Below, in pieces: positions 24,624 to 35,727 of a stretch of 64,000 bases of DNA. The notes beneath the pieces were generated by a model. The model saw nothing but the letters and a program-made list of their open reading frames with translations, searched no databases and was not told the DNA's origin. Made by a program: the position numbers and the translations under genes. Source of the stretch: Brassica napus (lineage: Eukaryota > Streptophyta > Magnoliopsida > Brassicales > Brassicaceae); assembly GCF_020379485.1 (NCBI RefSeq), contig NC_063452.1:25674770-25738769 (forward strand), written 5' to 3'. The number at the start of each line of letters is the position of its first letter. Position 1 is the stretch's first letter.

Positions 24624-24835
24624 TTAAACTTCCTTCCTATTAATCTGGAAATTCTTCTCAGATACAAGGAAATGATTCAGTTCCAGAGCCAAAGATCGTA
24701 GTTCTCGAACAAGTAATCGAAAAGATTCTGGAGCATCTTCTGGTTTAGGTATTGTTCCTCCAATGATAGTGGTACTAAGTACTTCTTGACGAGCTCTAAT
24801 ATGATCAGATTTATAAGTAAGCATCTCTTGTACCT
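24624..24835 (-). pseudogene. rpoB: rpoB plastid pseudogene, C-terminal end
   Basis: The last 67 or so codons of the plastid RNA polymerase beta subunit ([20 protein letters not shown], ending INRKEV), then a 25-bp gap to rpoC1, the normal plastid spacing. The upstream part of the gene is lost at the junction with the CACTA element. Confidence 0.93.
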
Positions 24836-27463
24836 TATTACTAATGAAGTAATATGATCAGTACATTCAATGTAGTATGATGTCGGTACTCCTCCAACAT
24901 CATATCTTCTAGGAACTATTTTTCTCGTACGAACAGTTGGAGCAAAGTAGTATGATGTGATATTGTTTCTGCTGTCAAACTCCCAACAATTATTGAACCT
25001 TCGACCTTTGCAAGATTTCTTGCTTTTCCCTTCAAATGTTTCATGGAACGTTCAAACAGATACATCCATCCGTTGTGAACAGATCCACGAAGCAATGCTT
25101 CATACGGGAGGTGGACAACTAGATGCTCCATAACGTCAAAATATAAAGGTGGAAATATCTTCTCCAGATTGCACAATATGATAGGAATGTTCTCATAAAG
25201 TTGTTCGATGACTTCTTCCTTGAACGTACGTGTGCTAAGATCTCTGAAGAAGGCTATGATGGTTGTATATTGTAAAAGTAACCCAATTAATAACATTTCA
25301 TAACATATGCACATATATTATAAATTAATATTTACATGTAATTGCTTCATGTACATTTGTTGGAAGGAGCTCGGAAAAAGAAAATGGAAGTAGTCGTTGC
25401 ATAAACACATGACAATCATGACTCTTCATTCCTGAGAACTTTTGACCTCGTTGAACACATCTTGACATATTAGAAACATAATCATAAGGGAACTTAACTT
25501 CTGATGCAACCCAGTTAAACAAAGTTGTTTTTGCTTCTGATGACAACCGAAAGATAGGAACAAGAACGTTTCATTTGCTCTTGATATGTAACTCACTTCT
25601 TGAGCAAATATCTGGTAAGTCCATCCTTGAATTCTTGTTATCTTTTGTCTTCTCAGGGACGTTCAGTATTGTTTTCATGATGTTGTCAAAAAAGTTCTTC
25701 TCAATATGCATCACATCCAGGTTGTGACGTAAAAGAAGATCCTTCCAGTAGGCAACTCCCAAAATAAACTCTTCTTATGCCAATTGTGCGCCACATCATA
25801 CCCATCAGGCATATTTCCAGAACATGCTAGTTTCCTCCATACTTAACTGTTTCCTGAGCTCCGTAATAATCAATGTATGCTTCGATCTGTTGGCCGGTGA
25901 GATATGGAGGAAGACTGTCTCTGGCAACTCTTTTGTACCTAAACAATATCTTATTTCTTCTGTACGGATGAGAAATGGGAAGAAAGCGACTATGATAATC
26001 AAACCAACAACTCTTCCTACCATTCTTCAGTTGAAAAGCATCCGTCGATCCAAGACAATATGGACAAGATAATCTTCCATGTGTTGTCCAACCAGACAAC
26101 ATCCCATAAGCAGGAAAGTCACTTATCATCCACAGCGGACTGCTCGCATCGTAAAATTGTTTTTGAACGAACAATCATAACCCCTCACCCCTTCTGACCA
26201 CAAATCCTTTAGCTCTTGTATTAATGGTTGAAGAAAAACATCTAGCAACCATTTTGGATGCTTTGCTCTATGGATTAATATCGTTAAGAACAGAAATTCT
26301 TGTTCCATGCACATTTCCGGCGGCAGATTGTACGGCGTAAGAATGACTGGCCACAAAGAATATTGTCTCCCAGACATTCCGAATGGACTGAATCCATCGG
26401 TGCATAACCCAAGATAGACATTCCGAATATTTCTACTGAAATATGGGTGTACCTTTTTGAAATATTTTCACGCTCTTGCATCTGATGGATGAGCGACCAC
26501 GCCATCCCTCTTGACATGTTCGGCATGCCACCTCATCGATGCAGCAGTCCTCTCAGATTAATATAACCATTTCAACATGTCTGTAATTGGTAGGTATCAC
26601 ATCCTTTGGTATGGTACCCTATTCCTCCCACGTCCTTTTGAATCGTGGTTTCTTGCAGATCGACCATCTTCTAGCTTCTCATCATCTTTCCAGTAGATCA
26701 TGCAGTTGTCGATGCAAACATATATCATCTCCGAAGGCAACTCAAGACTATAAACCAATTTCTTAATCTCATAATAAGATTCAGTAGACACGTTGTCTTC
26801 TGGCAAATACTCTTTAAACAACTCCGCCCATGCATCCATGTAATTCTCAGGTAAATTATGATCCGTTTTAATATTCATGATCCTAGTTGTTATTGACAAT
26901 TTAGAGAGACCTTCTCTACAACCAGTGTAGATTGGTTGATTAAATTTGCAGCATCTAGCATTTCATAAAACCTTTGTGCATCCAAATTAGGTTCTTCTAC
27001 ATTTCCAGTTCCATCAGCTATTGTTGTAGTTATTTCTAAAAAATGCATCAGTAATCATGTCTTAAACCTTATCATGATCTACCATCTGCTCTTCTTGATG
27101 GTAATTATATTCATTATGCAAATGATTCGGTTCTTCATTATTACCCGCATTCTCAAAATTATTATTACTACTAGCTTCATTTCCACCATAACTCTCTCCG
27201 TGTTGATACCAAATATAATATTGTAGTGTAAATCTTCTATTTACTAAACGCTTCCATACAGTTTCACTACGTGCAAATTTTGAATTCTTGCATTTCCGAC
27301 AAGGGCATGATATCTTATGGTATTCATGAGTGATCGGTGTAGAGCCTGCATGGTACATGAATGTCTCTAGCCCACTCAGAAATGCATTCGTCACTCTCCC
27401 TTCCGAATCTTTACGGGAATACATCCAACTCTGTAACTCGTAAATATTACCGCCATCCGCCAT
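24836..27463 (-). pseudogene. CACTA transposase (TNP2 family), broken
   Basis: Pieces in order on the minus strand: a transposase-associated N-terminal domain at 27463-27062 (ISCPCRKCKN, MYHAGSTPITHEYHKI), TNP2 domain fragments at 26899-25571 (CPYCLGSTDAFQLKNGRKSC, DVMHIEKNFFDNI), then a DUF4218-like region at 25314-24916 (FPPLYFDVMEHLVVHLPYEA, GSVHNGWMYLFERSMK). Frameshifts and stops separate the pieces. The C-terminal domain is cut by the plastid junction. Confidence 0.87.
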
Positions 27464-27469
27464 TTTCTT

Positions 27470-27975
27470 TTAGAATTTTTTTTGGAATTTTTTTTTTGGC
27501 AATTTGTTTTGGGAACTTTTTTTGGGAATTTTTAGTTTATTTTTTTCTCAAAATTTTTTTCTTGTTTTCCTTTGTGTGTTGTGAGAGAGTGAGTTGTGTG
27601 AAATGACATATATATAGAAATTTTTTCGAGTTTGGTAGGTGAGTATAACAATGATTTTACTAGGAAATTTTACTACGGTTTTACATCTCTTTTACATCAG
27701 TTTTACAAGGAATTTACAACGAAATTAGACAATTCAAAGCGCATTGAATACACGTTTTCACCAATAAATAACGGTAACATGTTTCGTCGTAATATCTTCG
27801 TAAATTTACGACGAATATTGTTCGCGGCATACTTTCGTTGTAAATTTACAAAGCATTTACGACGAAACGTTTTCCTTGTAATTTTGCATCTACGTCCATT
27901 TCGTCGTAACATCCTCGTAAACTACTAGTAAGTTTACAAGGAAAAATTTTCCTCGTAACTTTTCGTCATTATGGA
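27470..27975. repeat. CACTA subterminal block, first copy of a direct repeat
   Basis: Direct repeat of about 29385-29840, both starting with T-rich GGAATTTTTTTT runs, a GTGTGTTGTGAGAGAGTGAG word, then clustered TTTACGACGAA motifs. The first copy ends in GGAAAATTTTCC in place of the terminal repeat. Confidence 0.85.
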
Positions 27976-28001
27976 AAATTTTCCTTCCTTGCTAAAGCGA
28001 G

Positions 28002-28411
28002 ATGAAGCAACACAAAAGGGAATATGATTGGCTCTTTGCAGTTGCGGACGCAAACCATGGCATACCAAACAAGTGTACTTGTGTTCAATCTATTGTAGTG
28101 GAGACATGCGAGCAAGGAAGGCAGTACTATGTATGCAAAGTATTTGAGGTTAGAATGATGTGCGGTATACGAATATATGTTTGTTTCTCTTGTTAATTTG
28201 TTGACTTTCAAAATTACCCTTGCACCTTCAGGATGATGGCTCTCACTTTCGCATTTGCTGTCTTCAAGCACTCGAAGATGAGGTGAATGATTTGAAGAAA
28301 GACGTTCGTGAGGAGGTCGAGACCCGCTTAAAGCTGCAATTAAAGATTCAAAAAATGAGTAAGGAGATCGTAGAGCTCAAGAAATTAGTCAAGGGTTCAA
28401 CAAATGACTAA
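28002..28411 (+). CDS. GRF-type zinc-finger protein, two exons, inside the CACTA element
   Basis: Exon 1 is 28002-28148 and exon 2 is 28232-28411. The 83-base intron starts GTTAGA and ends CTTCAG, and joining keeps phase 0, giving 108 residues. The protein has YDWLFAVADANHGIPNKCTC, then C at residue about 46 (YYVCKVFE), the C-x-C...C pattern of plant GRF fingers, followed by a coiled coil (LEDEVNDLKKDVREEVETRL). Small GRF-plus-coiled-coil proteins are common in Brassicaceae near transposons. Plus-strand orientation is opposite to the transposase. Expression is unknown. Confidence 0.65.
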
Positions 28412-29384
28412 GGAGATCGAAGAGCTCAAGAAATTAGTCCAGGGTTTTTCTTAATTTCGTGTGTTAGATTCCGTAAATATCTTATGAACTTGGTGGTGCT
28501 CTCGTGTTTTTCTCTTGTGTTCTAAACTTATATATTGCTATATTTTTCTGTTTGCTAGGTCGTTATGTTTTACCAGTACTACACCTTTAATTAAGAAACA
28601 TCAAAGTTAGTTATACATCAACCTACATAAGTTTAAACGTGATAGAGAGATTTAAGATGATTTCTCGCTTTCTTTTTGCTATTTACATTTGCCATCCAAA
28701 CAATCAGTTAACATGGACCCATTAAGGGGACTGATCTCATTTATCATAGTATTAGGATGGATACACCCGAGATTTATATTCGCTGTTTACTTTTGCCATT
28801 TCATGTGACAAGTGCCCATTATAGAGAGTATTGAGCCCATTTGATGAGATGAAGACATTATCTCCCTATCTATCTATAATAACCCATGACGAACCCATGC
28901 GGACACCATTGTAGCTCAAATCATCTTTGTTTAAATCTTTCTTTTTTATCTTTCTGTCTCCAATAACCCATAGGATTTTTAAATCTCAGACAATAGTTTT
29001 TCTATTTTTTTATGCGCCTACTAACAAACACACGACAGGTGACTATGAAGATAAAATGGTTTGCACACGACATAGAAAAGGATAAATAGCAACCTTATGT
29101 TGAAAGTGGTTTGCACACCACATAGAAAAAGTTACAGAGCAACAAAGTGAAGAAATTCCTTGTTATTAAACGAAAGATCATTGCCATTAGCTTGCCATTT
29201 CTTTCATTTGAAGCCGTGTTGTTAACCTTCCATTTCGTTTCATTGCCATTAGCTTGCCAGTTTGAAGGGTAGCGCTGGTATTTTGAAATAATGAAGATAC
29301 TCACACAAATTTCCTTTTCAAGGGTACTGAATTCCACAATGTCCCGTCAAAGTAAGGCATAATAGCGAAATAATTCATTTTTTT
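28412..29384. other. CACTA interior without recognised genes
   Basis: No supported gene. A short direct repeat of about 24 bases (GGTTTGCACACGACATAGAA and GGTTTGCACACCACATAGAA) occurs near 29058 and 29109. Confidence 0.4.
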
Positions 29385-29854
29385 TTAGATTTTTTTTTTT
29401 GGGAATTGTTATTTTGGCAATTTTTTTTGGGAATTTTTTTTTCTTGTTTTCTTTTGTGTGTTGTGAGAGAGTGAGTTTACGAGAAATGACATATATATAG
29501 AATTTTTTTCAAGTTTGGTAGGTGAGTGTAACAATGATTTTACTAGGAAAATTTTACTACGGTTTTACATCTTTTTTACATCAGTTTTACAAGGAATTTA
29601 CAACGAAATTAGGTAATTCAAAGCACATTCAATACACGTTTTCACCAATAAATAACGGTAACATGTTTCGTCGTAATATCCTCGTAAATTTACGACGAAT
29701 ATTGTTCGCAGCGTACTTTCGTCGTAAATTTACAAAGCATTTACGACGAAACGTTTTGCTTGTAATTTTACGTCTACGTCCATTTCTCTAGTAGTTTACA
29801 AGGAAAAAATTTCTTCGTAACTTTTCGTCGTTATGGAAACGTTTTCATGTAGTG
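29385..29854. repeat. CACTA subterminal block, second copy, with terminal repeat
   Basis: Second copy of the block at 27470-27975. It runs through to the terminal repeat (GTTTTCATGTAGTG at 29841-29854). The T-rich and ACGACGAA-rich composition is that of CACTA transposase-binding regions. Confidence 0.83.
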
Positions 29855-30573
29855 TATACCTTACGTTGTACATAATCATAATATATAATTTCAACATTAA
29901 TATAGACATCTTATCTGCGCAAAGCGCGGGTTACTATGTAGTTTTCATATATTTTAAATGCTCAAATACACACAAAAATCTACATTACTCAGCTCCAAAT
30001 CTAATCTCATGTCTCAAACGAGCTAAAAGATTGATCTGAAAGATTAAAATTGCTTGTTTAAGCAAAACATAAAATCTACTGCATGAGATTTGATATGTTT
30101 TTACTACGGTAATTCTAATATAAGATTTATAACATACCCTTACACTGTATGTTTCTTTTTAGAGTAACAGAAAGTTCAGGCTGAATAACAAAATATTTTA
30201 GACTCTAAAATCACAAAATAATATTTATTTTGTCTCAAACACTCTCGTATGGTATATTTTAGGCTTTGCTTTGGTACTCTTATATTTACAGACATGCAAA
30301 TATTATCTCAGGAATCTTCTTTCTCAATTAGAATCAATCTGTGGACAGCACAAAAAATCTACATTATTTAGCTCCAAACTATATAAACCAAAAGAATGTG
30401 GAAGCTGAAGATCTCATGTCTCTAACATACTCTAAAGATCGACCCAAACACTAGAAATGCTGGTTTAAGGAAACCAAAGAACCTAAAAACAAAGCTGTTT
30501 ATACAACAAGAAGGTAAAAGACTGATTATCACCGAAGATTTAATCACCAACACTCCCAACCACTTGACGTCCT
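29855..30573 (+). mobile_element. Helitron 3' end and AT-rich flank
   Basis: The hairpin CTGCGCAAAGCGCGG at 29915-29929 is followed by ACTATGTAG before T, a Helitron terminus with one base off CTAG. Only about 85 bases separate it from the CACTA end, so the CACTA element probably inserted in the Helitron body. The rest to 30573 is AT-rich with no gene seen. Confidence 0.55.
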
Positions 30574-31423
30574 CTATCTGTTATAACGTCCTTGCTTGAT
30601 TACACAGATTACTTTCCCCTTCTTCATATTCATCAATACTGAATACTCCTCCATCACCCAACTAACCATTTCTTCTTCTCTACTAACTGATTCCAAACAA
30701 GTAAAAGTCCTCACCTTTCCCACGATCTTCCCGGTTACCTTAGAATAGATCATCCTATCTTCATCTTGCGGGGTCATCAGCCACTCACATGTCTCACCAC
30801 CAGCATCAAACTTGTTGACATAGAAACAATATCCGTTTGTAGAGGACTTGGGATCTTTAAAGTCGACAAGATCTGAAGGGAACTTTGAGTAGACGTCGTT
30901 GGTGGCGTAGGTTGGCCATTTCGGTCCCCAAGATTTCATGATAGTATCTGCATAATAACGATCTTGCCTCTCTACAGAAGCCAAAGCGACTCCATAAACG
31001 GGCAAGCTGAGCTGTTCTTTAGGGATAGTACTCTTCCATGACTTAGTACCTCTTGAAACACATAGGCGTGAGAAGTGCTTATCGAGCAATATGTTAAGCT
31101 CTGCTTGAAACATGCATGTGACCTTGGTGAAAACATAACATTCCTCCTTTCCCCAATCTTTTGGAAGTGTGTATTCTTCCATCACCCACACTCGCCTGAC
31201 GCCTGTACTCTCTAGGCTTTCGCTGTTCGCAGAACTTGAGAATCCTCTTGATTCCTAGAATTTTCTGCCCAAGATTCGATCTTAACACTACAGCTCTACC
31301 TATGATCCTCCAGCAACCAGATGCACATCCATGGACTCTGCTAGAATCATCGGTTCCGGAATGAACCATGGCGAATTGAGGGTTGGAAGGGTCACATATA
31401 TACCTCGGATTCTTCCGGAAGAG

Positions 31424-31428
31424 GTCAA
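31424..31428. repeat. Target-site duplication GTCAA (left copy)
   Basis: GTCAA lies directly left of the LTR start at 31429 and is repeated at 35150-35154 directly right of the second LTR. It lies within the NAC-like coding sequence. Confidence 0.95.
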
Positions 31429-31794
31429 TGTTTGATCCAATAATGGTGTTTATGCTGAAATGTTTGTTGAATCAATACAATAAAAGAATCTAAAAATAAA
31501 AGATTAGATTTTTGAGGTTTAGGAGAAATCTTAAAGAATCAAATAGAAAATGAACATCAAAAGAGTTTATTGATTTAAGATTGTATTACATGTAGAATTA
31601 TAAGTGTAAATAAATCTAACAATCCATAAACTCTTTGTAGAATGTGTTCTAGCTCTAAAATGGGGAAGAGAATCCCCTTTCACATAAGGAGGAGCTCCTT
31701 ATTTATAGAAAGATATGTCTAGGGTTTTCTAGCCAAATGGGCCTAGTACATTGTCTAATGGGCCTTGAGGAAGGATGTAAATCCACCCCCAACA
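31429..31794 (-). repeat. LTR (3' LTR in element orientation)
   Basis: 366 bases, matching 34784-35149 almost perfectly (a handful of substitutions, for example TCTAAAATGG against TCTTAAATGG). The adjacent C-rich AGTCCCCCCAAG at 31798-31809 is the complement of the purine tract. Confidence 0.95.
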
Positions 31795-31907
31795 GTAAGT
31801 CCCCCCAAGTTCGTTGGGAGAGATGAAATCGATCTCTGCGAAGTTTACGAATAGGGTTTATTAGACAATGAACTAGACACATTCATGCCTATGACGGTTT
31901 AGGCGAG

Positions 31908-32155
31908 TTTATTTCGAACTTGTGCCTAGTAAGAAGCGAGTTTGCTTTAAACTCGTGCTTAGCGAAAGACGAGTTTACTTGACTCATGCTAAGACAGAGG
32001 CGAGTTTACTGAGAGCTCGTGCCTAGTGGAAGGAGAGCTTCTGTAAACTCATGCCTAGCCAAAGACGAGTTTTTGTAAACTCGTGTCTAACAATAAGCGA
32101 GTCGAATGCAAATTCGTGCCTAATAAAAAGCAAGTTCAATTTAAACTCGTTCCTA
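31908..32155. repeat. Degenerate 33-bp tandem repeat
   Basis: About eight units of a GCGAGTTTACTxTAAACTCGTGCCTAG pattern. Each has an internal inverted repeat (CGAGTTTA/TAAACTCG) and ends in variable AAAGA. Located near the 3' end of the element in its own orientation, where Tat elements often carry tandem repeats. Confidence 0.85.
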
Positions 32156-32213
32156 AAATACACGTTTACCGAACTATTGCCGACCCGAAGTCTCGTGTTG
32201 AGATTGTGTGTAT

Positions 32214-32549
32214 CGAGCAAGTTGTTGGCTTGTGTGTTCGTCAGGTTATGATGATGTTGAGAAACGTGCTGGCTTGTGCCATTTGTACTGCTCCCGACAA
32301 GCTCGTAGGTGAAAGCTCATCTTTCGAAGCGTGAGAACATGATGGTGACAACTGCTTGTTGATTCTCTTTGGCCCAGAATCGAGCAAGTTGTTGGCTTGT
32401 GTGTTCGTCAGGTTATGATGATGTTGAGAAACGTGCTGGCTTGTGCCATTTGTACTGCTCCCGACAAGCTCGTAGGTGAAAACTCATCTTTCGAAGCGTG
32501 AGAACATGATGGTGACAACTGCTTGTTGATTCTCTTTGGCCCAGAATCG
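32214..32549. repeat. 167-bp tandem duplication
   Basis: 32214-32380 and 32381-32547 are almost identical; each begins CGAGCAAGTTGTTGGC and ends GGCCCAGAAT. It lies inside the non-autonomous element. Confidence 0.95.
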
Positions 32550-34762
32550 CTGGCTCGCAAAAAATATGATCATGGTCAGATCAGTATAAACCACAAGACA
32601 TAACCAACTTTGGCATAATCAATAAACAAGCTGCTGACTTGTTTTTGCTTAGTGTTCACAAGTTGATTTGATACTAGTAATATAATAATTACTAAGCAAT
32701 GTGCATGTCACGGATAATAAAGCAAGCACCACTGAGTTTATAAAATTTAAATATTCGAGAAACTTATCTTTGAGGATAAGTAGTCGCGAGTTGTTGGAGA
32801 TGAGAACTTATCTCTTCCTTTTTTTTTTTTTTTTTTTTTTGAAGTAGATGACCCTGAGCTGAGGCCAGGCTGGTCATGGTCCATCATATGCTCCTCTGTT
32901 TTCTTCTCTCTCGTTTTGGAGCTTGAACAGAGCTTGAAGCTGCTTTGAGCTGCTCTAGAGGTCATGTCTGAGCTTGAGCTTGTTCCTCTTCTCATCTTGT
33001 GGTCGTCTCTGTTCGTCAAGCTCGTGGCGAGATGATATCGGAGATGACACGTTCAGTCCCACCACCGAAACCCGACCAAACACATGGTAGCTTTACTAGA
33101 TCAGTCTCGATGATCGTATCCGTATCCGACGTTCTTGGGGTGTCACAGCAGCAGAGTAAACTCCAGTCAAAACGTCTCTGCATCTCATGAATCTTCTTCT
33201 CGAGAAAGGCCAGAACTCGAAGATGCCTCGACTGTTATCCTGTGGAGAATCTAGTCTGTATAATCAAGAACAAGGAGGAGCTGATCGTTGTTGTGATTGC
33301 CATGTGAGAACTCGTCTAGTGGTCTTGAAGCTTTAAGAACTTTCTTCACAAACTCATGAACAGAGTCTTTCTCGAGAAGATAATCAAGAGACACTGATCC
33401 AACTTTCTCTTCTACTGTTTTATCCTCCAGATGGATTCTCTCAAGGCTCTTCACGAGAATATGTTTTGTGCCGACACGTTGGTTGCGGCGAACTGGTTGT
33501 CGGGAAGAGAAGCTTGATGTAAGGAAGTTGATAAGCTTTATTCTTGGCTAGGGGTTTGAAGTCAGCGAGTTCAGTTACATGACAAGTTCAGAGCTTTATT
33601 TGTGAAGTCGAGCTCAGGCTCCTTCACTTCCAAAGAAGAACAAGAACAGATGATGGAGCTTAGAGAAGCGCATCATTTGATGAAACAAATGACGAGGTGA
33701 TGAGGGGGGCGAGGTGATTGGTTTGTCATCTCCGCTCTTGCCGGAATCAGACGGTTGCAGGAAGCGACAAGTTCGTCCAACAAGAAAGTCTCGAACTTTG
33801 GAAGTTCTTTGGTAACATCAACAGCAAGGCTTCGTGAGAGAGCTTCATACCCTTCGTTCGCTGTGTCGATCGAATGTTTCTGTAGCTTCTCTCAACTTTC
33901 TCTCACTCTGTCTCTTCGTTCGCTGTGATGGTGAAGATGGTGGACTTATTGTACGAGCTCGTCGTCTCGTGGATCTCTCTTGCCTGAGCTGAGATGGTGG
34001 TGAGCTCAAAGCTGGTGACTTTACCAATTAGGTCCGAGACCTGGTCACGGATCGAGATCGTCGAGATGAAGAGAAGCCTCTGAACAGAGATTACAACCCC
34101 GATACCGTACTTCTCCACCGCGAACAGCTTCTTTGTGAAGAGCTGAGGATGCGACCCCGTTACTCTCCGCCGCTCAGTTTCTTCGCCATTGGATTTGATG
34201 ACTTGGAGCAGATCGCCACCGTCTGTGTGTTGCTCCGTCGTCGTCGGGATCTCGCCGGAGGGAATGACGAGGACGAGGTGATTATGAAGCTTGTTGGATC
34301 TAATTTGGGCTTCTCTCCTCAAAAGATCATCTTTTTCTTTGAGCCCAAACCGCCTAGGTTGTTGCAGGCGAAGATGGAGAGTCCCGGCCTAGGTATCGAC
34401 GTCGACGTCTCCTGTCTCGCTAGCCGCAACGGAGGGATCAAAGACTCGTGGAAGATCGGTTACGAAGCGACCAAGAACAGTCTCGTCGCCGGCAAAAGCG
34501 ATCTTTACGTCCAGGATCGTGAGACCAACGGCTTTCTTCAAGAGTTTCAGTGGACCCGTCGAGATCTGCTCCGACGGGAAGCTTTACGTGATGTTCGGAG
34601 ACGACAAGCTCAGAGTCTCAGTATTGGGCTCGTTGGTGGGCCTTTAGTGACATCAACCGCAGCGCTTCATGAAATGCTTCCTCCTTTACCGAGAAGACTT
34701 GCGGTCAAGCTCGATCTAAGATTTTCTCCAGTTTGATATGATTTTAAGATAGTTCTCCTTAG
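32550..34762. other. Element interior with coding-like but unrecognised ORFs
   Basis: 34149-34736 plus (195 aa) is GC-rich and exon-like ([40 protein letters not shown]), antisense to the element. 33251-33454 minus (67 aa, SLERIHLEDKTVEEKVGSVS) also looks coding-like. I recognise neither. A captured host-gene fragment is possible. A T run lies near 32819-32840. Confidence 0.3.
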
Positions 34763-34782
34763 TCCCCTCCTTCTAGCGCCAA
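34763..34782 (-). promoter_or_regulatory. Primer-binding site
   Basis: On the minus strand, TGGCGCTAGAAGGAGGGG directly after the LTR. The same site stands at 5642 in the other Tat-type element. Confidence 0.75.
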
Positions 34783-34783
34783 C

Positions 34784-35149
34784 TGTTTGATCCAATAATG
34801 GTGTTTATGCTGAAATGTTTGTTGAATCAATACAATAAAAGAATCTAAAAATAAAAGATTAGATTCTTGAGGTTTAGAAGAAATCTTAAAGAATCAAATA
34901 GAAAATGAACATCAAAAGAGTTTATTGATTTAAGATTGTATTACATGTAGAATTATAAGTGTAAATAAATCTAACAATCCATAAACTCTTTGTAGAATGT
35001 GTTCTAGCTCTTAAATGGGGAAGAGAATCCCCTTTCTCATAAGGAGGAGCTCCTTATTTATAGAAAGATATGTCTAGGGTTTTCTAGCCAAATGAGCCTA
35101 GTACATTGTCTAATGGGCCTTGAGGAAGGATGTAAATCCACCCCCAACA
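34784..35149 (-). repeat. LTR (5' LTR in element orientation)
   Basis: 366 bases. Followed on the minus strand by the primer-binding site at 34763-34782. Confidence 0.95.
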
Positions 35150-35301
35150 GTCAACAACCCAGTTTGACAGAGACGAGTTTCCCCGGCGGATTCTTTGCCT
35201 CTCCACCAGAAAACGTGAGATCGCGTTAAAGTCGTTGTCGTCCATTGTCACAAACTCAAGTGATAGTTTACTTTCTTGGAGAAGACGCAAGATTGTTTGT
35301 T

Positions 35302-35710
35302 TGTTTTTTTTTTTTACAGCAAACGGCTCTTCTATTACTCAAACTTGAGGTGGTCTGGGAAGCCAGACCGGAATAGAACAACCAATAAAACATAATGATC
35401 TATGAAAAGAACGTGCATTTCTAGCAAGCGCATCCGCAATCTCATTCTGCGTCCTCGGAATATAGGTAATCTTGAAGTCTGAAAAACACAACCGAAGAGT
35501 TTGAATGTTTTCCAGCTCAGTTGAGAAGTTGGGTCAATCTTGTGGCTGTTCCATCATTGCTATCAGATCCTTGCAGTCCGTCCCAAACTCTTGACAAGTC
35601 GAGTGTTGTATCATGCTCTCCATTGCCCACTTTAAAGCTTCCAGTTCCGAGTGTAACGATGTCTCCCTCCTTCGTAAGTTCCTTGACCCCATGAGTTGTA
35701 TCTTCCCCAT
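35302..35710 (-). mobile_element. 5'-truncated LINE with RNase H-like end
   Basis: Flanked by a 17-bp direct repeat ACGCAAGATTGTTTGTT at 35285-35301 and 35711-35727. On the minus strand it ends in an A run (about 35309-35322 complement), the mark of target-primed insertion. The coding part has HSELEALKWAMESMI, EFGTDCKDLIAMMEQ and YIPRTQNEIADALARNARSF, the plant LINE RNase H-like domain. One Trp codon has become TGA near 35534. It sits just upstream of the NAC-like start codon, in its 5' leader. Confidence 0.9.
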
Positions 35711-35727
35711 ACGCAAGATTGTTTGTT

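Larger units (their letters stand above)
24836..29854 (-). mobile_element. CACTA (En/Spm) DNA transposon, truncated at one end
   Basis: The right end at 29854 is the complement of CACTACATGAAAACG, a CACTA terminal repeat. Reading the minus strand from there come a subterminal region with repeated ACGACGAA/TTCGTCGTAA words, a captured GRF gene region, a duplicated subterminal block, and a TNP2 transposase (27463 down to 24836). The element stops abruptly at the plastid DNA; its other terminus is not in the window. Confidence 0.85.
31429..35149 (-). mobile_element. Non-autonomous LTR retrotransposon (Tat-related, no gag or pol)
   Basis: 3721 bases with two 366-bp LTRs and GTCAA target duplication. 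On the minus strand the LTR starts TGTTGGGGGTGG and ends GGATCAAACA. The primer site lies next to the right LTR and a purine tract next to the left, so it reads right to left. LTR start and primer site resemble the 4183-9472 element. No retroviral-type protein domains were found. The LTRs differ at few positions, suggesting a fairly recent insertion. Confidence 0.93.
30574..35245 (-). pseudogene. NAC-domain-like gene split by an LTR element
   Basis: Start at ATG 35245-35243 (MDDNDFNAISRFLVERQRI), interrupted after codon 32 by the element at 31429-35149, with continuation at 31428. Downstream are SGCWRIIGRAVVL, LGIKRILKFCE, a frameshift near 31195, then VWVMEEYTLPKDWGKEECYV: NAC subdomains C and D. 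A second weaker set follows (SKVTGKIVGKVRTFT, VSWVMEEYSVLMN) before the stop at 30574, so the protein carried two NAC-like halves. NAC proteins are plant transcription factors. Insertion plus frameshift make this a pseudogene; NAC assignment is from motifs only. Confidence 0.65.
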
